From Escallonia rubra (taxonomy: Eukaryota > Streptophyta > Magnoliopsida > Escalloniales > Escalloniaceae): a stretch of 64,000 nucleotides of DNA. The stretch is from positions 62,001 to 126,000 of the forward strand of contig JAVXUO010000057.1 of assembly GCA_033065855.1 (NCBI GenBank). The letters are read 5' to 3'. The position numbers and the translations under genes are program-made. The notes below the pieces were generated by a model. That model was given only the letters and a program-made list of their open reading frames with translations. It did no database searches and was not told the origin of the DNA. This document shows, piece by piece, positions 37,863 to 48,580 of this stretch (position 1 is its first letter; every line of letters begins with the position of its first letter).

Positions 37863-39707
37863 ATGCTTCACCCACTCCTCAAAGAAACCCTTCCAAATCC
37901 AACCCAACTGCTGCCACTCCCCAATCATCACACCGCAACATCAACCCCCCATCTTAACCACTTGCACCATTTCGAACAGACCTACAGGAACATATCTGCC
38001 ACCCTCCTCTCCCTAACTCGCTCCCGCTCCCTCCCCAAAGGCCTCCAGCTCCACGCCCATATCGTCAAAACCGGCTTCCAGACAGTCCCTCTCGTCACCC
38101 ACCACCTCATCAACTTCTACTCAAAAACCCGACTGCCCCTCCACTCCCGCAAAATCTTTGAAGAGGCCCCGGTTAAGTCGTCGACCACCTGGAGCTCCGT
38201 CATCTCTTCTTTCGCCCAAAATGACCACCCTTTGCTCGCCCTCGACTACTTTCGTGACATGCTCCGTTTTGGGGCCCGACCCGATGACCATATCTTCCCC
38301 AGCGCGACGAAGGCGTGCGGGAACATTTGTAGTGCTGACGTGGGGGGATCAGTGCATTGCCTCGCTTTGAAAACTGGGTATGACGTGGATGTGTTCGTGG
38401 GGAGTTCTGTGGTTGACATGTATGCTAAATGTGGGTTGATTGGGGATGCGCGGAAGGTGTTTGACGAAATGCCTGAGAGGAATGTGGTTTCTTGGGGTGG
38501 GATGATATGCGGGTACGCGCTGTTGGGCGAGGACGAGGAGGCGTTGAAGCTGTTTAAGCGAGCTTTAATGGAGGGGTTGGATGTCAACGACTTCACATTC
38601 TCAAGTGTTGTTCGGATTTGTGGCAACTCGACCTTTCTCGAGCTGGGGAAGCAGATACATGGGCTGTGCTTGAAGATGAGTTACGACTTATCGAGTTTCG
38701 TTGGAAGTTCTTTGGTTTCGCTGTACTCCAAGTGCGGGACGATCAGGGGTGCTTATCAGGTTTTTGATGAGGTGCCTGTAAGGAATCTTGGGATGTGGAA
38801 TGCAATGCTGATCGCTTGTGCTCAGCACGCACACACGTACAGGGCGTTTGGTTTGTTCAAAGAGATGCAGAGTGTAGGCATGAAGCCGAATTTTATTACG
38901 TTTTTGTGCCTCCTTTATGCTTGTAGCCACGCAGGGCTTGTTGAAGAGGGCAAGTACTATTTTGAGTTGATGAAGGAGTACGGGATTGAAGCTGGTCATC
39001 AACATTATGCATCTATGGTGGACTTACTTGGCCGTGCTGGGAAATTGCAGGAAGCAGTTTCTATCATCAAGGATATGCCCATTCAGCCAACGGAATCTGT
39101 ATGGGGAGCTTTATTGACAGGGTGTCGGATTCATAGGGACACGGAATTGGCAGTTTATGCTGCTGATAGGGTCTTCGAGTTAGGTCCTGTAAGTCCAGGA
39201 TTGCACGTGCTATTATCAAATGCGTATGCAGCTGCTGGAAGATACGAAGAGGCAGCTAAAGCACGGAAGATGTTAAGGGACAAAGGAATGAGGAAAGAAA
39301 CAGGTTTAAGCTGGGTTGAGGAGGGAAATAAGGTTCATACTTTTGTATCAGGGGACAGGCGCCACTCAAAATCAGAAGACATATATCAGAAGTTGGAGGA
39401 ATTAGGAGACGAAATGGAGCGAGCTGGTTATGTTGCTGACACTAGTTTTGTGCTGCAAGAAGTAGGCGGCGAAGAGAAAAATCGTGCAATTAGATATCAT
39501 AGCGAAAGACTCGCCATAGCATTTTCCCTGATCACGTTCCCACCTGAAAGGCCAATCAGAGTTATGAAGAACTTGCGTGTGTGTGGTGATTGTCACGAGG
39601 CAATAAAGTTTATGTCCAAATGCACGGGAAGAGTTATAATTGTGAGGGATAACAACCGATTCCATCAGTTTGAGGATGGAAAATGTTCATGTGGGGACTA
39701 TTGGTGA
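37863..39707 (+). CDS. DYW-class PPR protein, likely organellar RNA editing factor
   Basis: Single exon, 614 residues, ATG to TGA. Residues about 1-50 are rich in P, T, H and L and could hold an organelle targeting peptide. PLS-type PPR repeats run from about 55 to 440, with typical cores such as VDMYAKCGLIGDARKVFDEM. E/E+ motifs follow, then the DYW domain from about 520. The cytidine-deaminase-like signature is present: H546-S-E548 with C574 and C577, plus H601 and C608-S-C610, ending DYW. Known family role: plus-strand-specific recognition of an organellar RNA site and C-to-U editing; the target here cannot be told. The N-terminal codons are C-rich (third positions) and the C-terminal half is AT-richer. 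Two broken copies lie downstream (45160-45880 and 55407-56195). Confidence 0.95.
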   Translation: MLHPLLKETLPNPTQLLPLPNHHTATSTPHLNHLHHFEQTYRNISATLLSLTRSRSLPKGLQLHAHIVKTGFQTVPLVTHHLINFYSKTRLPLHSRKIFEEAPVKSSTTWSSVISSFAQNDHPLLALDYFRDMLRFGARPDDHIFPSATKACGNICSADVGGSVHCLALKTGYDVDVFVGSSVVDMYAKCGLIGDARKVFDEMPERNVVSWGGMICGYALLGEDEEALKLFKRALMEGLDVNDFTFSSVVRICGNSTFLELGKQIHGLCLKMSYDLSSFVGSSLVSLYSKCGTIRGAYQVFDEVPVRNLGMWNAMLIACAQHAHTYRAFGLFKEMQSVGMKPNFITFLCLLYACSHAGLVEEGKYYFELMKEYGIEAGHQHYASMVDLLGRAGKLQEAVSIIKDMPIQPTESVWGALLTGCRIHRDTELAVYAADRVFELGPVSPGLHVLLSNAYAAAGRYEEAAKARKMLRDKGMRKETGLSWVEEGNKVHTFVSGDRRHSKSEDIYQKLEELGDEMERAGYVADTSFVLQEVGGEEKNRAIRYHSERLAIAFSLITFPPERPIRVMKNLRVCGDCHEAIKFMSKCTGRVIIVRDNNRFHQFEDGKCSCGDYW

Positions 39708-41169
39708 TTGAAATGTAAGTATTACCATTGCCTTGTCCAATATTATCGAATATGAATAGACTAGGATGGAAAAGCTCTCGGCAACTCTTGATGATTTACA
39801 AATCAATCATGCATTGACCAATTCTTATGGTAGTACAATATAAGAAATACACAATGAAGTTTACTTATAATTTAGGCCTCTTAAAATTTTCAAAATTCTT
39901 AATTGTGCTTTTGTTTCTGTAGATGATAGATGACTAGATCCAACTGTGACTCTTTTTTAGCAGATCCTGTTTATTTAATAACTGAATATTTATTTCTCGC
40001 TAGTGCCAAGCCAGTTTGATATATGCTGGTTGTTGAAGTATCCAATATCACAATGAAGTAAGGGGCGTATACTTCAAATAGTTAGCAATAGTTTTTTTTT
40101 TTTTTTTGAATGTTTAGAATTGCAATTCAATATGGCCTGTCGGTATGGAGAATCAAACTCGAAACCTCGAGGTCATTCCTCGAGGCCCTTTGCCACTTCT
40201 ACCGCCCCTTGGGGTTGTTAGCAATAGATGTAAGGTGTGAAAAACAAGTAGTACAAGACTAGAATTGGTTAAATGCACTATTTTTAGCATTTTAGGCAAA
40301 TACTCTCTCTACGAGTATGTTTGGATGAGGTGATTGAATTGGAGATTTCACTTTTATAGAAAATTTGGGGTTTAGCATTGCATGAAATCCGTTGTTTGGA
40401 TTTTGATAAGATGAATTTACAAATTTTTAGGAGGGATTTGGAAAGGGAATTTGGTATGCTAAAATTCCCTCTAGAAATAACTAGTTTAGAGTAGTTTTAT
40501 GTCAAGTCCCTTCCACGAATGTAGCTGCATTTTAAGAGAAAGTGACTCTTTTATGTCTTTATAATTTTAGCTAACTTCTTCCATAAAAAAAGAAAAAGAG
40601 ATGCTCTCTTGTTACATTGTACCGATAAACCATCAAATTATCTAGGTTCAAATTTTTTAATACAAATTCACATATAAAATATTTGCTTCTACAAAATCGT
40701 CTAAAAACTAAATTTGTAATTCCATAAAATTATAAATCAAGGAGTTTTGAAACAAATGGATTTTGAAACGCAAGGTAATTTCAAACTCTTCATCCAAATA
40801 CACTATAATTGGTTGTTTGACAATTCTGCACTTTCAGGTTTGTAGTTTTCCAAAAACTAGAAAGAAGAAACTGCATTTGAAGGCTTCTTTTGTTTTGGAA
40901 ATATGTCATACTCTCTTCATCCCTAATTAGTTTATCATATTTTCTTTTTGGGCTTTTTAAAAAAGTTAATCAATTTCTAAATTAAGAAAAATTGCATATG
41001 TATTTTTTCATGTTTACCATTCTTACACTATATTTTATCTATTTCTTTTTCAACATTTAATCCTCCACCAACCAATTTTTCTATCTCCTGTCTCACTTTC
41101 TTCTCTGCTACTCTCTTTCTATCTCTTGAGGTAGAATGAGAAACTTATAAAATACGACTCATATACTAA
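39708..41169. other. 3' flank of the PPR gene; AT-rich non-coding
   Basis: Contains the SINE at 40092-40216 and otherwise AT-rich sequence without a recognisable gene. Confidence 0.5.
40092..40216 (-). mobile_element. tRNA-derived SINE with 11-bp target duplication
   Basis: On the minus strand it starts with a GGGGCGGTAGAAGTGGCAAA segment like an RNA polymerase III A box. A B box-like GGTTTCGAGTTTGATTC follows (40150-40166), and the element ends in about 16 A residues (T run at 40093-40108 on +). GTTAGCAATAG flanks it perfectly at 40081-40091 and 40217-40227. Short length, tRNA-like boxes, poly(A) tail and a perfect target duplication together identify a young SINE insertion. Confidence 0.85.
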
Positions 41170-41584
41170 GGCTCTGTTTGACCCCCAAAAAAAAGTTGGT
41201 TTTCAGTTTTTGGAAGAAAAAAAATTAAAGAGCAGCTTAATTTTTTATTTTTTTACAAAAACAACTGGGTGTTTGATAACCCTGTATTTTTTTTTTTTTT
41301 TTAACCCAAATTTTATTTTGAGTTTTTTTTTGTGGTGGTTTGCGGTGACTGTCGGCAGCGGTTGCCGGTGGTGGCTGCCGGACGGCGATGGTCGCCGGTG
41401 GTGGCTGCCGACCGGCGGTGGGAGGGTGGTGGTCTAAAAAAAAAAACCAAAGCTGATTTTTTTTTCTTCTTCAGTTTAAAAACTGGTTTTTTTAAGTGAA
41501 AAAGAAAATAAAAAAATGGTTACCAAACGCGACTTTTTTTTTTCAGTTTCCAAAACTGGGAAAAAAGCTCCGTCAAACGGGATC
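41170..41584. mobile_element. Tourist/PIF-Harbinger-like MITE
   Basis: Ends GGCTCTGTTTGAC and, reverse-complemented, GATCCCGTTTGAC. TAA flanks both sides (41167-41169 and 41585-41587), as for PIF/Harbinger elements. T-rich and A-rich zones pair further in. The middle (41330-41430) is an unusual GC-rich block of GCCGGTGGTGGCTGCCG repeats. It encodes no transposase. Confidence 0.6.
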
Positions 41585-42490
41585 TAAATAAGCGTGCAAG
41601 TTAAACACGATCCATAAATTAGGGACGGATGGAGTACTTTTTAGCTGGTTCTCCGAAACTCAAGAAAGGAGATCTTGAAAATGAGTTTTGGTTTTCATCA
41701 TGAGCCCTACTTTCTTAAGGACAAATGATCACTTAAGCTCACACACTTACAAATATGAGGAGCATATGGAGAGATCTTAAAGAGAACACATAATAATTAT
41801 TAAAATGTCATCTCATCTACACTTCCACCATGCACCTCTTCACACCATAAACCTTTCTATAAAGCTTCTAAGTAACTCCTAGACATGCAATTACGCTATC
41901 TAACCCACCACTTAAATAACATATTAACCATATACTTGCATTAAGCACATATCAATAATGCATTTATAATTTATGCATCACTAAAACACTTTAATAACCC
42001 ATTAATATATCACACTAATCACCATGGTGAAGTGATAAATCAAGTCTATTTTCTAACACCCTCATCCTCTGCCCCTCCACCCTGTCCCTTCCCCCGCCCC
42101 ATCTTCAACCCCCTATTAAAAAACCTAGTAAGAGGCATTAACCAAACGAAACGTGTTACTCTCTCTCTCTCAAAATTGCTCTGTGAACTGCATTCTTGGT
42201 TGATAAATGTGCACTACATCCATGATTATTGGTGCAATTGCAATGTTCAGAAATATTGAGGCCATTCTTTCCGACAACTGGTCTTCACGATTCTCCTTCT
42301 GTGCCATTGTTCAATCCTCGTACCTTCCTCAAACCCAGTAGTCCTATCTTAGTCGCACAGAGCGAGAGAGTGTAAGCACTTAGAATAAATACTACTTATA
42401 ATCTGTGCAATTAACAATTTGTATTATGTCCATTATATGCATAGAATTTATGTACCCACATACACATATGGATTGCTGTTATATATATAT

Positions 42491-42626
42491 AGGTTGTGAT
42501 CCGTTGCTAGCGCTAGCAGGTTCGCTACATAATGTAGCGGACGTAAATTATCGTCCGCTACATTATGTAGCGGACGGCAAAACAGCGCTAGCAACCCTAC
42601 TAGCGCTAGCAACGGATCAGCTCCCT
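42491..42626. mobile_element. Short MITE made of nested palindromes
   Basis: The ends match as inverted repeats over TGATCCGTTGCTAGCGCTAG. Inside, GCTACATAATGTAGCGGACG and its reverse complement form a second inverted pair, and CTAGCGCTAG is itself palindromic. It is embedded in (TA)n on both sides, so the target duplication is masked. The whole unit would form a near-complete hairpin. Confidence 0.75.
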
Positions 42627-43229
42627 ATATATATATATAGATATATATATATATATTACACAATTAATGTACCCAACTGCTCCATGTTATTGTTTTGCAG
42701 AAAATCAATTGTTATGTCCGAAGCTTTTTTATTATTAAACCAGTCATATAAGAGCCTAACGTGGCCAACCCATATCAATGTATCTTTAACTAAAGAACTA
42801 CTAAAGACCTACTCGCACGTGCTCTCCACATTCCACAAAGTGACCAACCTAGTACAAATTAGAACTAACAAATTAGCTTTCTCTTATAGACCAATGCATG
42901 ATCAGCTTCATCTCATATTTCTCTCTTAATACCCTAAACTTACATCTGCAATGACCCATAAGAAAATTTTTGCCGGCGAGAGGGAAGAATATGAGACTGC
43001 TTAAGTTTGCGATCCCAACTAACCCTTAGTCGTGCTCGAAGAAATTTTTCATGTTTGGGAGCAAAAATTCGAGAATATCAAGGAGATTCATGGCCTAAGT
43101 GAATCTTACAACTATAGTTTTTATTCCCGAGTCAAACTTTCCGTTGTTTCCTTCCACTACCAAATGGTCCTACCTCTCTTCTCATTTCTCCTCTCGTTAA
43201 AAAAAATTGAATATTGGGTTTGGTATGCC

Positions 43230-43731
43230 TAGGGGTGAGCAAGGTTAAGTTGGTTCGCTTTGAAGGTTGAATACCAAATTGAACTGACCACAATCAGTTT
43301 GGGGAAAAAATCCAAGCCGTAATTGCATGATTCGATTTGAAAGGTTCGGTTTCAACCATTTTGACTGATCAAACAGATTGACTTGGACGGATTGACCGGT
43401 TTGGACTTGTAGTACTTATTTTTGGACCTTTTGGGCCTATCACCATTGACTATCTGACATTTGTAATATGCATAATCACAAGTGTTTTGGAGCCTACCAA
43501 TTGAAATTAGGATAGAGTTCACTTATATATGTTGTGGTTCAATCCTCAGTACAATAAACCTAATAATAATATTTCAATCGGATATATGTATGTTCGGTTT
43601 GGTTTAGAATGGTTTTCAAAAAATCTAATCGAACCGAACATTGTTTCTTAAAAACGGTTTATGACCAGTTAGTTTGGTCGGTTCAGTTTGATCAATTGGA
43701 TTGGGTTGAATGGTTTAAATGATCACCCTTA
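43230..43731. mobile_element. Non-autonomous hAT-like element
   Basis: The left end is TAGGGGTGAGCA and the right end reverse-complemented is TAAGGGTGATCA, the classic form of small plant hAT elements. The flanks GGTATGCC (43222-43229) and GTCATGCC (43732-43739) agree at 6 of 8. The interior has many GGTTTGG, GGTTCGG and AACCGAAC motifs. It has no transposase. Confidence 0.65.
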
Positions 43732-43739
43732 GTCATGCC

Positions 43740-45159
43740 CGGAACAGTCACCAAAAAACAATGACAGTGTTTTGCAACATGCATGTCACCTTGTGCACGC
43801 TCCATTGGGACTCTATGTGGATCATCAGCTGCATAAATCCCGTCAGTCATCGGCCCTGAACTTATCATTCAATCAAGGTTTAACCCATGCTAAGGGTAGC
43901 AAAAATGATGGCAAAATTTGTGATGTTGGCCTTAATAATGTTACGGTGTTTAGAGTGCTCAGCTCTATATGCATATATAGTATCAAAAATGTTAAAAGTG
44001 TTGACAAGTAGCATATATAAAGCTTCCAAAAGTCCGGGGCATTATAAGTGATAAGTTTGTGAAAATTTTCTCTCGTAGTGAATAGCTAAACAGTATGATA
44101 AATAACTGCTATTAGTTGATAGGAAATAGGATAGTACTCTCATACATGGGACAATAATTTCGTGTAAGAGATTGGAAATGTCAAAATTCATGTTTTCATA
44201 TACTTGCCTACACCTCAAGCCTAAAAAAATCAACATTTGATTTGAAAATTCATTACTCTAGGCCTTTTTATTGATGACCCAATCTCTCCCCTCAATATGG
44301 AGGCACCTAAAACAAAATAAGTTTGAAGTTTTAGCGCATTATGTGGTGATGTGGTAAGCATATCAAAGAGTTTTATAGGAAAATTGAAAGATTTGGTACG
44401 TTAACGAAGGCTAATCAATATGGGTGATTTTACCTAAATTTGAGCTTGGTTGGAAAGGAAAGGAAGATAATAACAATTGGCAGTAAGAAAACATCAGACC
44501 TCTATGCTGATCTATTCAACCATTTTGGTTAAAAACATAAATGAACAAAATATATAACTTTTTACAAGTTCTTATACCAAACTGACGGGAAACAAAAAAT
44601 CTCTCTACTTTGTTGTCTTTCCCTTGCCACATGGGAAAAAGAACTCTGACAAGTTATAATACGAGTTCCATGTAACATTCCGGTAAAAAATACAAAAAAG
44701 CTTCGATCTTTACTTTTGACACCAATTTAGAAACTTAGTGATACTTTTACGTTTGTTGTCAAAAAACGATGAGAATGTAATTTATCTCTTTACGATCATA
44801 ACCCGTTTGAGTCTCCTTTATTCATCATGCTCCACAAAAATTAATGAAGATATGCAGAAGATTAACCTGAAAAGTTAGAAAAATATTTGAGATGGGTACT
44901 TTGAAGAGGTTGGAATCACGGAGTAACTGATTCAAATGTCGTAATAGTGGAATTTGGAGTTTATTAACATGTATACTATGTGCGACTTTGCTAGCTTAGG
45001 TCCAACCTACATCGACATAGAAGAAAAGTAGAGACCTTTCGTATGGTTGGTGCCACTTACAATATGATCATTTAATAACAAGCCATATAGTCGGTACTCA
45101 TCATTATACTCGATAAATAAGGACACCAATTGATGATCCAGATTTCGTTATTCGTTGTA
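43740..45159. other. AT-rich intergenic sequence, nothing recognised
   Basis: Short frames at 43772-44011 and 44042-44236 have no family resemblance and no supporting context. No repeats with clear ends were seen. Confidence 0.5.
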
Positions 45160-45880
45160 CAATTTGCAGCGGCTTTTAGCTCCACTCGCTCCCACATTAT
45201 CAAACCGGTTTTCAAACATGTTACCACTAACTCATCAACTATCACCTAATATTCAAAGGAGCAAACCATGGCACTCCCGCCAAATCTTAATACATTCTTT
45301 TTGAATTCTTCTAAACCAGATCCCTAAATCCTAAATTATATCTTCCCTTAGCGCGACAAAAGCCCGTGCAGATCTTTTGAGATCCGTGTTTTGCAGTTTG
45401 CATAATGCTGACCTTGTTGAGATAACTGGAATGTGTTTATGCGAAGTTTAGTTATTCACATATGTATGGGAGGTATCGGGTGATTAGGGTTGTGCGTACG
45501 GTATCTGATGAAATGCCTAGGAGAAATGTGGGTTCTTAGAATATATACGGGTAGGTGAACCTTGCTGGTGAAAGAGTTGTATGGCAACGACTTCACTTTC
45601 TTAAGTTGTGGAAGCTGATACATTTCCAATTCTATCAGCTGTGCTCAGAAGCACGCACGTACAAGGTGTGTGGTTTGTTGAAAGAGGTAGGGAGTTTTGG
45701 GATGAAACCGAATTTTTCTACCTTTTTGTGCGTGTTATATGCTTGTAGCCACGCAGGGCTGGCTAAGCAAGGGAAGTATTGTTTTGGCAAATGAAAAGGT
45801 ACGGGATTCAACGGGTGATCAACATTATGCTTTATTGGTTGACTTGCTTGGCTGTGCTTGGAAATAGCAGGATGCGTTAA
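45160..45880 (+). pseudogene. Degenerate copy of the DYW PPR gene (older)
   Basis: Matches scattered parts of 37863-39707 in order. It begins with a counterpart of the leader repeat (CATTATCAAACCGG against CATATCGTCAAAACCGG) and includes SDEMPRRNVGS against FDEMPERNVVS. The best block is at 45640-45800 (VGSFGMKPNFSTFLCVLYAC), and the copy stops near the counterpart of residue 400. About 300 bp of the parent are missing in deletions, and stops and frameshifts are frequent. The DYW end is absent. It is clearly dead and much more diverged than the copy at 55407. Confidence 0.8.
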
Positions 45881-46030
45881 AAGAGTTACAAATAGGGATG
45901 GAGAATGCTTGAGGCGAAGCTTTTTCTTTTCTTTAATGTCTCATAGCCATTACTAATGCTCAGTTGTATATCATTCAAAAAATTTGAGAAGTTAAATTTG
46001 GTGGATGCCAACACCTAAATGTAACTAAAT

Positions 46031-46837
46031 TTTGAGTTAACTATACTCGGTTGATCACTGTACTATTAGGTAAATTTAACTTTGATCACTAGATATCGAA
46101 ATATGTCAAAGTGATCACCGAATTCTTAAATTCATTTTAATTAGATCACTCTGTTAGCTTCTGACAATCCCAGTCTGCTAATATAAGGGGTAAAACCATC
46201 CTTTCCATATTCCCCTTCTTCTTTCTTTTTCTTCTCCCCAGATTCTTCTTCTTCTCTCAATTCCAACACCACCACCAACCATCACCACAGCTCCACCACC
46301 AACCACACACTACCGCGCGTGCACGCGCACACACACAAACAAACACACATGCCCACACACAAACAACACAAACTCTCTCTCTCTCTCACAACACACACAC
46401 CCAATGTCACACACACATGCAGACACACACAATGTCACACACAACACACACACACAATGTCACACACACACACACATACACAAAATGGCACACGCAAACA
46501 CTGTGTGTTGTGTGACGGTGGGTCTTTTGTGTGTGTTGTTAGGTGGTGGGTGGGGGAGTTTGCGTGTGACAGTGTCTGTGAGATGAAGATGAAAGAAGAG
46601 TGACAAAGAGAGAGAGAAAGGAGAAGGCGGAGGAAAGAGAGAAAGAAGAGGGTAAAAAGACGGACATATCCCTAACTAAGTGGACTTAATCGAGCAGCGG
46701 CAATGAAAAATTGATGGAGTGACCTGATTGAAATGAATTTCAGAATTTAGTGGTCACTTTGAAACAAATCAATGTCCAGTGATTAAAATTGAATTTGTCT
46801 AATAGTACAATGGTCAACCGAATAATTAATTCTAAAG
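46031..46837. mobile_element. Non-autonomous MULE-like element with ~105-bp TIRs
   Basis: The left end (CGGTTGATCACTGTACTATT and on to TTAGATCACTC) pairs with the reverse complement of the right end (CGGTTGACCATTGTACTATT and on to TCAGGTCACTCC). The interior is simple sequence: CT-rich, CCACCACCAACC, a CA tract and GA-rich. This layout of long TIRs around CCACC-type filler is the same as in the MULE at 35920-37264. I could not fix the target duplication. No transposase is encoded. Confidence 0.65.
46316..46500. repeat. CA-rich microsatellite tract
   Basis: An imperfect (CA)n tract with ACACACAATGTCACACAC variants inside the MULE-like element. Frames read through it are composition artefacts. 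Confidence 0.8.
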
Positions 46838-46864
46838 TTTTTTAGAAATTGTTAGGTAGAATTG

Positions 46865-46985
46865 TGATAAGGCACAAGTGCTAGTTCTCTTGGTATCACT
46901 TTCAAGCAAAGGTTCAAGTCATGGTACGTGGAGAAACTTTAAGTAGCTCACAAGGGTCTAGTTTTTTTAATCATGTGTGCTTCCA
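46865..46985 (+). mobile_element. Possible tRNA-derived SINE fragment
   Basis: A B box-like GGTTCAAGTCATGG follows an A box-like CTAGTTCTCTTGGTATCAC by about 25 bases. A T run at 46965-46971 could be part of the tail region. No target duplication was seen, and the match rests on two short motifs only. Confidence 0.25.
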
Positions 46986-46989
46986 ACCC

Positions 46990-48100
46990 CAATAGCGCTT
47001 CCGTCCCCTATAGCATTTGTGAGTTGGACAAAATGTTTTGTAGATAGATAAGGTGGAAAATGGTTGTGTAACCTTTTGATCAACCCATAAAGACGTTCTT
47101 CATGGATAAATTTTAGATTAGCATAGCAATTGACTACAAAAAGATGGAGATAAGATTTATGTTCTTTGTGATGGGCATGATCTGAGGCTTAGAATCTTCG
47201 ATTGTGCTAACACTAGATCCCCGCTTTTTTTTTTCTTTCTCTCGATATAACACTCGATGACTGTTCAAACCAAAGTTCATCACAACTACTCGTTATCAAA
47301 TAGGGTACACATGATTGCACCTTATAACTAGGCGTAGCAAGCGCATGCCTTGATGTGGCCAGAGCTAGGCGAGACACTTAACTGGCACCCAATTACAATG
47401 TTGATTGAATGGGTATAAAAGTGATTATTCTACAGGTATAGTACCATTAGCATGAGCTTGGATTTTCATCATCGTTGGGTATAAGGGTGGTAGGAAATGG
47501 TGTAGGTATGGTGGACTTAGACAATTAGTAAAGGATAGTAGATGACGAGTGGTGGAGTCACAGACGGGGTGGGCTGTGGTGGTGGGTGTGGCCGGTGGTA
47601 GGAGATCGATGATTGGCTCATGGTTTAACGGAGGTGTAGTGAGGGTGGGTTATAGTGGTTGTGGTGGTGGAGAAGGATTAATTGGTGATTTGACAATGGT
47701 GTGTAGGACGGTGGTCAGAAGTGGTTTGGGTAGGTGGGTATAGACAATAGGAAGAGAGAGAGAGAGAGAGCAAGAGAGTGCCAAATCAGAGAGAAAAAAT
47801 AGGGAAGAGATAACTTACATTCGCTTTAAATTGATTATTACATTGTTTTTTTCTTTCTAAATCTTATATTTTATTTATTTTGTTTTATTTTTGGATCTAT
47901 GGATTCTTATTTTCTTATTACAAAATACTTTTAGGGAATGTAATGGTCAAAATTATTAGGTCTTAATAGGTGTTCACAACCTATCCGGACCGCACCCCAG
48001 GGCCCGTTAAAAGACTCCAGTGGCACGACACGTCACCCGCTCGGCAGTCAAACATGCTCAACATCGTTGCTCGGTCAAAGCGATCCGCGCCTTAAGCATT
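46990..48100. other. Non-coding sequence with GGTGG-rich block
   Basis: The stretch 47480-47760 is GGTGG/GTGGT-rich and ends in a GA microsatellite (47755-47770). It resembles MULE filler elsewhere in the window, but I could not find matching TIRs. No gene was recognised. Confidence 0.4.
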
Positions 48101-48131
48101 CAGACGACGATCGAAAGTGCATTCCCCCCTG

Positions 48132-48242
48132 AGGGGTCGGTCACCCCCCTAAGAAGGGGGTCGGCCACCCACTTTGTAAGGGGGTCGGCCACCCCGCTGA
48201 GAAGGGGGTCGGCCACCCACTTTGTAAGGGGGTCGGCCTCCC
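48132..48242. repeat. 24-bp tandem array, GC-rich
   Basis: GGGGTCGGYCACCC recurs at 48133, 48157, 48181, 48205 and 48229, exactly 24 bp apart. Two unit types alternate (with CACTTTGTAA or with GCTGAGAA spacers), so a 48-bp higher-order unit is also present. A multiple of three keeps one frame open and gives an 8-residue repeat (RGSATHFV/RGSATPLR), probably by chance. Confidence 0.85.
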
Positions 48243-48332
48243 TTGTCCTTGGGGGGGAACCTGCTGCACGGCACTAGCTTCTCTTTCCAACAACACACCC
48301 CCGCTATCTTCAGTAGCGCGACGCTCATTGTC

Positions 48333-48580
48333 GCCGGCTCAATCAAACTCGCGGCGAGACGGGCTCGCAACCATGAACCCCTCGCCGGCTCAATCAACTG
48401 ACAGGGCTCCGGCCCTCGCGACGGGACGGGCTCGCAACCATGAAGCCCTCGCCGGCTCAATCAACTCACAAGGCTCCGGCCCTCGCCGCGGGACGTGCTC
48501 GCAACCCTAATGCCCTCGCCGGCTCAATCAACCGGGGGCTCTGGCCCTCGCCTGCACAATCAACCGACGGGCTCCCGGGG
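48333..48580. repeat. 67-bp tandem repeats in a GC-rich unit
   Basis: GCCGGCTCAATCAA starts units at 48333, 48384, 48451 and 48518, spaced 51, 67 and 67 bp. Units share GGCTCCGGCCCTCGC and GGGCTCGCAACCATGAA. The surrounding 48000-49150 block is far more GC-rich than its neighbours and may be part of a retrotransposon LTR or leader, but I could not find its ends. Confidence 0.8.

Noticed and set aside
42405-42929. 174-codon plus-strand frame
   Set aside because: It runs through TA repeats and the whole palindromic MITE, so it cannot be a conserved gene.
46319-46603. H and T-rich frame
   Set aside because: Translation of a CA microsatellite.
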